Shown here in pieces: positions 32,732-40,293 of a stretch of 64,000 bases of DNA. The stretch covers positions 992,001-1,056,000 of the forward strand of contig OY969423.1 in NCBI GenBank assembly GCA_963699225.1, written 5' to 3'. The notes below the pieces were generated by a model, which searched no databases, was not told the DNA's origin, and worked only from the letters and a program-made list of their open reading frames with translations. A program made the position numbers and the translations under genes. Position 1 is the first letter of the stretch, and the number at the start of each line of letters is the position of its first letter. The DNA is from VRUE01 sp963699225. GTDB lineage: Bacteria > Actinomycetota > Thermoleophilia > Solirubrobacterales > 70-9.

Positions 32732-34573
32732 CTACGGCTGGTAGTCGAGGCGGAAGAACATCGCGCTGCTGTCGGGAGTGTTGCTCTCGGTCGCGAGGAC
32801 CGAGATTGCGTCCCCAGCAGCAAACGTCAGCGAGTTGACTTTGTCTTCGCAACTCGACGCGCTGTCTTTGATCGTGCAGGTGATTCCTGTGCTGACCGGA
32901 GGGGTGACTCCCGCCGGGTCCCTGCGTACGGTGAACGTGTAGCTGTCAGAGCTGCTGTTGCCAGCGGCTTTGGTCAGGTAAACCCGGAGGTTGCTGACTT
33001 TTCCGGCTGACGACAGCACTTCCTGAATCGAGGTCTCGGAGGTGACGCCGAGATCGATGGCCGGACCGAAGAACCGGTTGCCCATTTCGTTCGCGACCGT
33101 GGCACCTGCGCCGCCGCCGCGGATTTCGCGGGCAGCGGCCGAACCGGCGGGACCGGCGGGACCTTTGTCGCCTTCCGGACCCTTGTTGCCTTCGGGACCC
33201 TTGTTGCCTTCGGGACCCTTGTCCCCGGTCAGGCCCTTGTCGCCAGTGGCGCCCTTGTCTCCATTGGGACCCTTGTCGCCAGTGGCGCCCTTGTCTCCAT
33301 TGGGTCCCTTGTCTCCGGTCGGACCTTTCTCGCCAGGATCGCCCTGGGGACCCTTGTCTCCGGTCGGGCCCTTGTCGCCTTCAGGGCCCTTCGGCCCAAT
33401 CGGACCTTCGGGACCGGCAGGACCGATCTCGCCCTGCGGACCTTTGTCGCCAGGCTCGCCCTGAGGACCCTTGTTGCCATCGGGGCCCTTGTCGCCCGTC
33501 GGACCTTTGTCGCCCACGGGACCCTGCTCGCCGACGGGACCTTTATCGCCGGGATCGCCCTGAGGGCCTTTCTCGCCGATAGGACCCTGCTCACCAATCG
33601 GGCCTTTCTCGCCCTGGGAACCCTTGTCACCGACGGGGCCCTGCTCACCAGCGGGACCTTTCTCACCAACGGGGCCTTGCTCGCCTACCGGGCCTTTGTC
33701 ACCGGGATCGCCCTGAGGACCCTTGTTGCCATCGGGGCCCTTGTCGCCCGTCGGACCTTTGTCGCCCACGGGACCTTTATCGCCGGCATCGCCCTGCGGG
33801 CCTTTGTCACCAGCGGGACCCTGCTCACCAACGGGGCCTTTCTCGCCGACGGGACCTTTGTCGCCAGGCTCACCCTGGGGACCCTTGTCACCGGAATCGC
33901 CCTGGGGGCCTTTCTCGCCGACGGGGCCTTGCTCGCCAGCGAGACCCTTCTCACCGGGTTCACCCTGCGGGCCTTTGTCGCCGTCGGGACCCTTCTCGCC
34001 GACAGGACCTTGCTCGCCTACTGGGCCTTTGTCGCCAGTGAGACCCTTCTCGCCTACCGGACCTTGCTCGCCAGCGGCGCCCTTGTCGCCAGGATTCCCC
34101 TGGGGACCCTTGTCGCCAGTCAGACCCTTGTCGCCGTCGGGGCCTTTGTTCCCGATCGGACCCTTATCGCCCGTGGGACCCTTGTCCCCGGTCGCGCCCT
34201 TGTCGCCGACAGGACCCTGCTCACCCTGGGGACCTTGGTCTCCGCGCGGGCCTTTTTCGCCCTGGGGGCCGGGGGCTCCGGCCGGACCGGTGGCACCAGT
34301 GGCACCGCTTTCGGCTTCGGCGCCCAGCACGCCCTGGCTGCCCGAAGCAGTTAGGAACGTGGCGCTGCGCTCGCTGCGCTTGCACTGGGCTTTCGCCGAG
34401 ATCAGGCGAACCGTGCCCTTGTGCGTTCCAGCTCGTTCGATGCAGAGGTTGATTGCGTTAGTGGGTGCCGCTTGGGCAGATGCCGATGCCAGCAACAGGC
34501 CTGCGAACAGGCACACCGCGAGGCAGAACACCGCCTGGCGCAAGCGAAGTGGGGGAATCGATCGAGCAGTCAT
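32732..34573 (-). CDS. Secreted collagen-like Gly-X-Y repeat protein
   Basis: The 613-residue protein has a signal peptide (FCLAVCLFAGLLLASASAQAAP), an N-terminal head of about 50 residues with two cysteines (INLCIERAGTHKGTVRLISAKAQCKRSER), roughly 130 Gly-X-Y triplets from about residue 89 to 478, and a C-terminal globular domain of about 135 residues (MGNRFFGPAIDLGVTSETSIQEVLSSAGKVSNLRVYL ... FFRLDYQP) with two cysteines. The triplets are dominated by GDK, GEK, GEQ, GPV, GPT and GPQ, so the helix is strongly charged. A good ribosome-binding site TAAGGAGAT precedes the ATG. It is likely an extracellular or surface fibre; the C-terminal domain may trimerise or bind. Function unknown. Confidence 0.93.
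   Translation of the reverse strand: MTARSIPPLRLRQAVFCLAVCLFAGLLLASASAQAAPTNAINLCIERAGTHKGTVRLISAKAQCKRSERSATFLTASGSQGVLGAEAESGATGATGPAGAPGPQGEKGPRGDQGPQGEQGPVGDKGATGDKGPTGDKGPIGNKGPDGDKGLTGDKGPQGNPGDKGAAGEQGPVGEKGLTGDKGPVGEQGPVGEKGPDGDKGPQGEPGEKGLAGEQGPVGEKGPQGDSGDKGPQGEPGDKGPVGEKGPVGEQGPAGDKGPQGDAGDKGPVGDKGPTGDKGPDGNKGPQGDPGDKGPVGEQGPVGEKGPAGEQGPVGDKGSQGEKGPIGEQGPIGEKGPQGDPGDKGPVGEQGPVGDKGPTGDKGPDGNKGPQGEPGDKGPQGEIGPAGPEGPIGPKGPEGDKGPTGDKGPQGDPGEKGPTGDKGPNGDKGATGDKGPNGDKGATGDKGLTGDKGPEGNKGPEGNKGPEGDKGPAGPAGSAAAREIRGGGAGATVANEMGNRFFGPAIDLGVTSETSIQEVLSSAGKVSNLRVYLTKAAGNSSSDSYTFTVRRDPAGVTPPVSTGITCTIKDSASSCEDKVNSLTFAAGDAISVLATESNTPDSSAMFFRLDYQP
33140..34309 (-). repeat. Collagen triplet repeat DNA (Gly-X-Y)
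   Basis: About 1.17 kb of tandem 9 nt units and larger blocks coding for Gly-Asp/Glu-Lys-Gly-Pro-X. Several longer blocks are near-duplicates of each other (for example the stretches around 33476-33560 and 33720-33790), indicating expansion by unequal exchange. Because it is an internal coding repeat it could vary in length between strains. Confidence 0.85.
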
Positions 34574-34696
34574 ATCCGGTGAATCTCCTTACTGGTAGGG
34601 CCCCTGCGGGTGCCCTCACAGAGGGCGAGTCAGGGCCGCGTCACCGGAAAGAACGCATCAGGGGTCTAGTTTTTGGACCAGACATTCGTCCAACTT
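34574..34696 (-). promoter_or_regulatory. Upstream region of the collagen-like gene
   Basis: This 123 nt gap is less GC-rich than its surroundings. It contains TTGGAC (34673-34678) and GTCCAA (34688-34693), a 6 bp inverted repeat with a 9 nt spacer. At its edge AACTTT and AAAGTT form another pair overlapping the end of pabB. On the minus strand TTGGAC could be a -35 element. These may be a promoter and operator for the collagen-like gene. Confidence 0.4.
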
Positions 34697-36127
34697 TCAG
34701 TTTGAGGCTAAAGTTCGGCCTATTAGTGCGTTTCCGCACTTGAAGGCAGCGGTCGAGGCGCGGGCCTTGAGCAGCATCTCCGCGAGCTCCTCCCCGGGCT
34801 CGGAATCGATCACGATCGCCCCTCCCGCACCGACCGATGCCCGCTCGCCGTCGAGGACGATCGTCCGGATCGCGACGCTGAGATCGCAGGCGCCCCCGAG
34901 ACCCAGCCAACCGATCGCGCCGGAGTAGACGCCGCGCGCCGCGCCCTCGAGCTCGTCGATGATCTCCATCGTGCGCCGCTTCGGCGCGCCGGTCATCGAG
35001 CCGGGCGGGAAGCAGGCGCGCACGGCATCGACCGGGGTCAGCTCGGGCCGTAAGCGCCCGCGCACGCTGGAGACGAGCTGGTGCACGGTCTCGTAACTCT
35101 CGACCGCCATCAGTTCGAGCACCTCGACACTGCCGATTTCACAGACTCGGCCGAGGTCGTTGCGCATCAGGTCAACGATCGTCACGTTCTCGGCCTGGGA
35201 CTTCGTGCCGTTGCGCAGCTCGGCGGCGAGCCTGGCGTCCTCGGCCGGAGTGGCGCCGCGACGGCTAGTGCCCTTGATCGGCCGCGCTTCGGCGTTGCGG
35301 TCGCGATCAACCGAGAGAAAGCGCTCCGGTGAGGAGCTGAGCACCGCGAGGTCGCCGAAGCGCAAGTAGGACGCGAACGGAGCCGGGTTGGCCTGGCGCA
35401 GGGCGCGGTATAGCTCGAGCGGATCGGCATCGGTCTCTGCCTCGAGCGTGTTGGTCAAGCAGATCTCGTAACTGTGACCGGCGGCTAAGTAGCGCTTGCA
35501 GGCCTCGATGTCCTCGCGGTAGCGCTGGTACGAACGGCGCGGAAGGAACTGCGGTGGGGCGATGACCGGGGGCTCGGCGAGCGCCGGCAGTCCGGCCAGC
35601 TGCCGCTCTGTCTCCTCGAGCCATGGGTCGGCCTCCGTGAGGCTGAGCAGGTATGTGTGGCGCTCCAGGTGATCGAAGACGATCAGGCGGTCGGCGAGGA
35701 CAAAGGCGGCATCGGGTGTTGCGGCACTGTGTGCGGCGGCGCCGTCGCACTCTGCCTTGAGCTCGTAACCGAGGTAGCCGACAAAGCCGCAGTCGAAGCC
35801 GAAGGGGAGGTCGGCGGCAAGCGGGCGCAGGCGCTCCAGCTCACGGTCGAGGAAGTCGAAGATCGATTCATCCCTAACTTCGGCTTGGCCATCCCGCTCG
35901 ACCCTGACCTCCCCCGCCTCCAGGTCGTAGGTGATGAGAGCGGCAAGCGGGCCCTCGCTGTCGCCGATGAAGGAGAAACGACCGCGCTCGCCCCCGGCGC
36001 TGCTATCGAGCCAGAAGGCGTTGCGACTCCGTCCGTACAGATGGACGAAGGCGCGCTCGGGATCGGACATCCAGTCGAGCCGGCGCAAAGCCAGCGGCAG
36101 GACCCCGGACTCGCTATCGGCCGGCAT
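34697..36127 (-). CDS. pabB: Aminodeoxychorismate synthase component I (PabB)
   Basis: The protein of about 476 residues is a chorismate-utilising enzyme that, with glutaminase PabA, makes 4-amino-4-deoxychorismate for folate. Signature motifs are PIKGTSRRGATPAED, SQAENVTIVDLMRNDLGRV, SYETVHQLVSSVRGRL, CFPPGSMTGAPKRRTMEIIDELE, GVYSGAIGWLG and the final SVGAGGAIVIDSEPGEELAEMLLKA. PIKGT (rather than PIAGT) is the PabB form that distinguishes it from anthranilate synthase. The ATG at 36127 is preferred; a longer frame to 36157 would overlap the divergent pabC start. PabA is not in the window. Confidence 0.92.
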   Translation of the reverse strand: MPADSESGVLPLALRRLDWMSDPERAFVHLYGRSRNAFWLDSSAGGERGRFSFIGDSEGPLAALITYDLEAGEVRVERDGQAEVRDESIFDFLDRELERLRPLAADLPFGFDCGFVGYLGYELKAECDGAAAHSAATPDAAFVLADRLIVFDHLERHTYLLSLTEADPWLEETERQLAGLPALAEPPVIAPPQFLPRRSYQRYREDIEACKRYLAAGHSYEICLTNTLEAETDADPLELYRALRQANPAPFASYLRFGDLAVLSSSPERFLSVDRDRNAEARPIKGTSRRGATPAEDARLAAELRNGTKSQAENVTIVDLMRNDLGRVCEIGSVEVLELMAVESYETVHQLVSSVRGRLRPELTPVDAVRACFPPGSMTGAPKRRTMEIIDELEGAARGVYSGAIGWLGLGGACDLSVAIRTIVLDGERASVGAGGAIVIDSEPGEELAEMLLKARASTAAFKCGNALIGRTLASN

Positions 36128-36147
36128 CCGGTGCAAGATATCCAGCA

Positions 36148-36936
36148 ATGTCAGCACCCCCCCATGCCGACCCCGGCAGGGGCGTCTTCGAGACCATGCT
36201 CGTCATCGCCGGACGAGCGGTCGAGCTCGACGCCCATATCGGGCGGCTGACGACCAGCGTCGAGGCCCTCTACGGCAGCGCCCTGCCCGGCAATGCGCGG
36301 ACCCTCGTGGTCGATCGTGCCGGAGGGATCGAGTGCGGCAAATTGCGCCTCACGGTCACGCCAGGGCGCAGTGCGCTGCGGCTGGACGTGAGCGCCGGCG
36401 AGATCGACCCGGGCAGCGTCTTCCCCGCCGCCCACCGCGGCGCCTCGCTGCGCAGTTGCGTTGTCCCCGGTGGCCTCGGCGAGCACAAGTGGGCCGACCG
36501 CGACCTGCTCGACCGGATCGCGGCCTCTTCCCCCGGCGAGCTGCCCTTGCTGCTCGACGCGGACGGTGCGGTGCTCGAGGCATCGCGAGCCAGCGTCTTC
36601 GCAATCGACGGAGAAAGACTCGTAACGCCGCCTACCGACGGACGCATCCTGCCCTCGATCGCCCGCCAGCAGGCGATCGAGGTGGCTGCCACGGAGGGAA
36701 TCGAGACTGCCGAAGAGCGTCTGAGCGTCGCCGATCTGCTCAGCGCCGAGGTCTTCCTCACCGGCTCGGTCCGCGGAGTCGAGCCGGTACGTCTTCTCAA
36801 CGGCACCGACCTCTCGCCGCCCGGCGAGATCAGTGGGCGGCTTGCGGCCGGCCTGCGGCGCCGCTGGCGGGCGCCGGCAGGGGAACCCGCTGCAGCTGTC
36901 GCAGCCGGGCCACCAGGCGGTCCGCCCGGGCGCTGA
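36148..36936 (+). CDS. pabC: Aminodeoxychorismate lyase / class IV aminotransferase (PabC-like)
   Basis: The 262-residue PLP fold-type IV enzyme has GRGVFETMLVIAGRAVELDAHIGRL, the EHKWADRDLL segment carrying the PLP lysine, LLLDADGAVLEASRASVFAIDGERLVTPPTDGRILPSIARQQAIEVA and EVFLTGSVRGVEPV. It should turn aminodeoxychorismate into p-aminobenzoate plus pyruvate. Its divergent placement next to pabB, with only 20 nt between start codons, supports the folate role over branched-chain aminotransferase. The C-terminus is Ala/Pro/Gly-rich and overlaps the convergent gene at 36830 by 107 nt. Confidence 0.88.
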   Translation: MSAPPHADPGRGVFETMLVIAGRAVELDAHIGRLTTSVEALYGSALPGNARTLVVDRAGGIECGKLRLTVTPGRSALRLDVSAGEIDPGSVFPAAHRGASLRSCVVPGGLGEHKWADRDLLDRIAASSPGELPLLLDADGAVLEASRASVFAIDGERLVTPPTDGRILPSIARQQAIEVAATEGIETAEERLSVADLLSAEVFLTGSVRGVEPVRLLNGTDLSPPGEISGRLAAGLRRRWRAPAGEPAAAVAAGPPGGPPGR

Positions 36937-37246
36937 AATCACTGAGGCTGTCGTCCTCCTCGGGCTCCGACGGCATCGAGACCGCGGGAGGGGCAAGCGT
37001 GATCGCGGCAACGCGGTCCTGCACCTCCAGTGCGGTGGCGCTGGCCTTCTCGGCCAGCCCGGCGGCGCGCTCGGCCTGCTCGGCGGCGCTGATCGCGGCG
37101 GCACCGACGGTCACCACGGCCGCCTCGGAGGCCCGCGCCATCGTCAGCGCCAGCTCCACGCGCCGCTCCAGCTCACCGATCAGGGGCGGCCGCGAGTGCT
37201 CGGGGAGCAGCCAATCCTCGGTGCTGTCGCCGGGCGCGGCAGTCAT
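36830..37246 (-). CDS. Alanine-rich, probable coiled-coil protein of unknown function
   Basis: The 138-residue frame codes for MTAAPGDSTEDWLLPE, then ELERRVELALTMARASEAAVVTVGAAAISAAEQAERAAGLAEKASATALEVQDRVAAITL with heptad-like Ala/Leu/Glu spacing, and an end ARADRLVARLRQLQRVPLPAPASG. The last third overlaps the 3' part of pabC on the other strand by 107 nt, which is unusual here, so either this gene or the pabC C-terminus may be shorter than shown. No family recognised. Confidence 0.5.
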   Translation of the reverse strand: MTAAPGDSTEDWLLPEHSRPPLIGELERRVELALTMARASEAAVVTVGAAAISAAEQAERAAGLAEKASATALEVQDRVAAITLAPPAVSMPSEPEEDDSLSDFSARADRLVARLRQLQRVPLPAPASGAAGRPQAAH

Positions 37247-37346
37247 CCACTCCAGTTACGGCGCGACCCACGAAACTCCTCGTCACCCGAACGGGCGTTT
37301 GGGTAGATTCCCCGCTAACCGGCGATACGAGCTAACTAGGAGCAGC

Positions 37347-38399
37347 GTGAGAAACCCCAGAGACTTCTTCCAGCCGCAAGCGATCGGCGCCCCCGAGCCG
37401 CTGCACGAGATTCCCGTCAAGCCCTCGCGAATGATCCACTTCCTCGACTTCTCCAACGAGAAGATGGTCGAAAAGGCCGCCGGCATCGCCGAGAAGACCG
37501 ACATCCTGCTCGGCAACCTCGAGGACGCGATCCCGGTCGATCGCAAGGAGGCCGCGCGGGCGGGCCTGATCAAGGCGGCCAAGGAGTCCGATTTCGGCCA
37601 GACCGCGCTCTGGACCCGGGTCAACTCGCTGGAGAGCCCCTGGGTGCTCGACGACCTCACCACCCTGGTCACCGAGATCGGCGAGAAGCTCGAGGTCGTG
37701 ATGGTGCCCAAGGTCGAGGGCGCCTGGGACATCCATTACGTAGACCGCCTGCTGGCCCAGCTCGAGGCCAAGGCCAAGCTCGACCGGCCGATCCTGATCC
37801 ACGCGATCCTCGAGACCGCCCAGGGCGTGGTCAACCTCGAGGAGATCGCCGCCGCCAGCCCGCGCATGCAGGGGATGAGCTTCGGCCCGGCCGACCTCGC
37901 CGCCTCGCGGCGGATGAAGACCACCCGCGTCGGCGGCGGCCACCCCGGCTACCGGGTGATGGAGGACCCAGCCGACCCCGAGAATCCCGAGGCCGATCGG
38001 GTCAGCGCCCAGCAGGACCTCTGGCACTACTCGATCGCCCGCATGGTCGATGCCTGCGCCGCCACCGGCATCCTGCCCTTCTACGGCCCCTTCGGCGACA
38101 TCAAGGACACGGCCGGTTGCGAGACCCAGTTCCGCGCCGCCTTCCTGATGGGCTGCGTCGGCGCCTGGTCGCTGCACCCGGTACAGATCGACATCGCCAA
38201 GAAGGTCTTTTCTCCGCCGCCCGAGGAGGTTAAATTCGCCAAGAAGGTCCTCGAGGCGATTCCCGACGGTGCCGGCGTCCACATGATCGACGGCAAGATG
38301 CAGGACGACGCCACCTGGAAGCAGTGCAAGGTGATGGTCGAGTTGGCCGAGATGCTTGCGGCCAAGGATCCGGAGCTGGCTGAAACATACGGTCTCTAG
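37347..38399 (+). CDS. mcl: L-malyl-CoA / beta-methylmalyl-CoA lyase (HpcH/HpaI-CitE family)
   Basis: The 350-residue TIM-barrel CoA-ester lyase has SRMIHFLDFSNEKMVEKAAGIAEKTDILLGNLEDAIPVDRKEAARAGL (with the metal-binding acidic residues), VMVPKVEGAWDIHYVDRLL, ILIHAILETAQGVVNLEEIAAASPRMQGMSFGPADLAAS, GILPFYGPFGDIKDTAG and MGCVGAWSLHPVQIDIA. These match the malyl-CoA lyase group rather than citrate lyase beta. It should cleave beta-methylmalyl-CoA to glyoxylate and propionyl-CoA, and malyl-CoA to glyoxylate and acetyl-CoA, the cleavage step of the ethylmalonyl-CoA pathway. The start is GTG with a TAGGAGC ribosome-binding site. It is transcribed singly. Confidence 0.88.
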   Translation: MRNPRDFFQPQAIGAPEPLHEIPVKPSRMIHFLDFSNEKMVEKAAGIAEKTDILLGNLEDAIPVDRKEAARAGLIKAAKESDFGQTALWTRVNSLESPWVLDDLTTLVTEIGEKLEVVMVPKVEGAWDIHYVDRLLAQLEAKAKLDRPILIHAILETAQGVVNLEEIAAASPRMQGMSFGPADLAASRRMKTTRVGGGHPGYRVMEDPADPENPEADRVSAQQDLWHYSIARMVDACAATGILPFYGPFGDIKDTAGCETQFRAAFLMGCVGAWSLHPVQIDIAKKVFSPPPEEVKFAKKVLEAIPDGAGVHMIDGKMQDDATWKQCKVMVELAEMLAAKDPELAETYGL

Positions 38400-38608
38400 T
38401 GCGGTTTTCCTAGTTTTAGGTGGGCTCCGACCTGACGGGTGAACCAACTCGTCCGTTTTAGACGTAATCCCTTTTCCCCATGCATTTTTCGTTCCGCGCT
38501 AACGTGAACGAACGGCCCTGCCGATAGGGGGGAGGAACCGGGAAATCCCCGCTCCGGTGCCAAAAAACACGAAGAAATCTCCCTAAAAAAAGGTAACCCT
38601 CCCTCACC
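38400..38608. other. 209 nt leader region of the polysaccharide locus
   Basis: No gene is seen. It begins with T-rich GGTTTTCCTAGTTTTAGG, which may help end the mcl transcript. It continues with AT-richer DNA including CCATGCATTTTTCGTTCC, then a GC hairpin near 38538-38559 (ACCGG-12 nt-CCGGT with an inner GGGAAATCCC), A-tracts (CCAAAAAACACG, CTAAAAAAAGG), and no clear ribosome-binding site before the ATG at 38609. It does not match any riboswitch consensus I know. It probably holds the promoter of the downstream locus. Confidence 0.4.
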
Positions 38609-40231
38609 ATGCAAAGCTCGACCGATATCTCCCTCGACAGCACCTTTCCCGCTGCTGCTGAATCGCGTCGCGGCGCCTTGGTCCAGGACCGGCCGACGCT
38701 CGGCAGCCTCCCCCGGGCTCGCCGCGGCCTTGGCTGGTGGCTTCCCCCGGTCGTCGACCTCGTCTCCTCCTCGGTCGCGCTTGCAGCCGTCACCCTGATC
38801 GCCGGCGTCGCTGTATTTCCAGCCTTCCCGATCGCGCCGCTAGTGCTCGTCGCGCTGAACGGAATGCTCGGCGTCTACGGCGCCAACGCCCCGAAGAGCG
38901 CGTTTGGTGGAGACGACGGCATGGCTTGGCCAGTGATTCGCTTGCTGATGGCCGCAGTCTTTGCCTGGGCCACCTCGCTGATCACTCCGCTCGATGGCGG
39001 CTCTCAGCTCGCCCTCTGGGTCGGCTTCGCCGCCCTCGACACCGCTGGTCGAGTACTGACCGCGCCGCTGCGTGGGCGCCTTGACAGCATCGAGCGCTGG
39101 GTCTTGGTCGGCGACGAAGCAACGGCCGAACGACTGAAAGCCTATGAACCACTGCGCAGCTACGCCAGCGTCGTTTGCACGGTTGAGCCGTTTGAGGACC
39201 GCTCCAACCCTGCCGATCGTGTCGCCGCGCTGGAGATCGTCGACCGCTACCAGGCCGACCGCGTCGTAATCGGCACCCAGCATGCTGACGACGAGAGCCT
39301 GCTTGACCTCGTTCGTGCCTTCAGGTCGATCGGCGTACCCGTCAGCATGCTGCCCCGTCCTCTCGACCTGCTCGAGGCGCCCGCTGCGATGCCGAATCAG
39401 GTTGGCGGCGTGCCGCTGATCGAGATCGAGGCGCTTGCTGCCCACGATGCCGTCCCCTACGCCGGACCGGACCGGCGCAGCACCCGCAAAACCAAGATCA
39501 GCGTTGTCGTACCGGCGATGAACGAGGCGAAGAACATCGGCCACGTTCTCAAGCAGCTGCCCGAGGGCCTGCACGAGGTGATCCTCGTCGACGGTAACTC
39601 CGAAGACGACACGATCGAGGCGGCCCGCTCGGCCTACCCCGAGATCCGCGTCCTGGTGCAGAGCGGCCGCGGCAAGGGCGACGCCTTCCGCACCGGCTTC
39701 GCCGCCGTCACCGGCAACCTCGTGGTCATGCTCGACGCCGACGGCTCCGCCGACCCGGCCGAGATCCCACGCTTCGTCGAGGCGCTGGAGGCAGGCGCCG
39801 ACTTCGCCAAGGGCTCGCGCTACCTCCCAGGCGGTGGCAGCACCGACATCACCGGCCTGCGCAGCATGGGCAACAAGGTGCTTAGCGGCTCCGCCAACCT
39901 CCTGCACGGCACCCACTTCACCGACCTCTGTTATGGCTACAACGCCTTCTGGGCCCGCTGCCTGCCCTTCATCGCTCTCGATGTACCGGGCTTCGAGGTC
40001 GAGACACTGATCAACCTGCGCATCGCCGGCGCCGGGATGAAGATCACCGAGGTGCCGAGCTACGAGCTCGACCGTATCCACGGTGAAAGCAACCTCAAGA
40101 CTTTCCGCGACGGCTTCCGGGTACTCGGAACGATCCTCGGCGAGTCGCGCAGGCACCGCTCGATCCAGCGCGGGCACCATGCCGGCAGCTCGCGAGAGGT
40201 CCAGCGGGCCAAGACGGCCTCGGCCAGCTGA
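38609..40231 (+). CDS. Membrane glycosyltransferase: glycosylphosphotransferase-type N-domain fused to GT2 (dolichol-P-mannose synthase-like)
   Basis: The 540-residue protein has about four membrane helices in residues 45-150. A Rossmann-like domain (about 165-285) follows: RWVLVGDEATAERLKAYEPLRSYASVVCTVEPFE, RYQADRVVIGTQHADDESLLDLVRAFRSIGVPVSMLPRPLDLLEAPAAMPNQVGGVPLIEIE. This is the arrangement seen in the N-half of WbaP/WcaJ-type polyprenyl-phosphate glycosylphosphotransferases. Instead of the catalytic PHPT domain there is a GT2 domain: ISVVVPAMNEAKNIGHVLKQL, VILVDGNSEDDTIEAARS, VMLDADGSADPAEIPRFVEAL (DxD-type DAD), GSRYLPGGGSTD. It probably transfers a sugar to a lipid carrier or protein. 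It is the first gene of the polysaccharide locus. Confidence 0.88.
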   Translation: MQSSTDISLDSTFPAAAESRRGALVQDRPTLGSLPRARRGLGWWLPPVVDLVSSSVALAAVTLIAGVAVFPAFPIAPLVLVALNGMLGVYGANAPKSAFGGDDGMAWPVIRLLMAAVFAWATSLITPLDGGSQLALWVGFAALDTAGRVLTAPLRGRLDSIERWVLVGDEATAERLKAYEPLRSYASVVCTVEPFEDRSNPADRVAALEIVDRYQADRVVIGTQHADDESLLDLVRAFRSIGVPVSMLPRPLDLLEAPAAMPNQVGGVPLIEIEALAAHDAVPYAGPDRRSTRKTKISVVVPAMNEAKNIGHVLKQLPEGLHEVILVDGNSEDDTIEAARSAYPEIRVLVQSGRGKGDAFRTGFAAVTGNLVVMLDADGSADPAEIPRFVEALEAGADFAKGSRYLPGGGSTDITGLRSMGNKVLSGSANLLHGTHFTDLCYGYNAFWARCLPFIALDVPGFEVETLINLRIAGAGMKITEVPSYELDRIHGESNLKTFRDGFRVLGTILGESRRHRSIQRGHHAGSSREVQRAKTASAS

Positions 40232-40293
40232 CGCCTAGCACCCCCAGCCGGCCCGGGAATCGGCCAATCGCCGCCGAACATCCTCAGCACAAG

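Noticed and set aside
33140..34309. Regular repeats suggestive of a CRISPR or satellite array
   Set aside because: The periodicity is 9 nt and codes perfectly for Gly-X-Y collagen triplets; no conserved repeat/variable spacer pattern.
33677..34598. Plus-strand frames opposite the collagen gene (Gly/Pro-Leu-Ser-Pro and Ala/Leu repeats)
   Set aside because: They are complements of the Gly-X-Y repeat with no start signals or family match.
38530..38575. Leader hairpin as a c-di-GMP, c-di-AMP or glycine riboswitch
   Set aside because: Key consensus stretches of those classes could not be found; only a generic hairpin and A-tracts are present.
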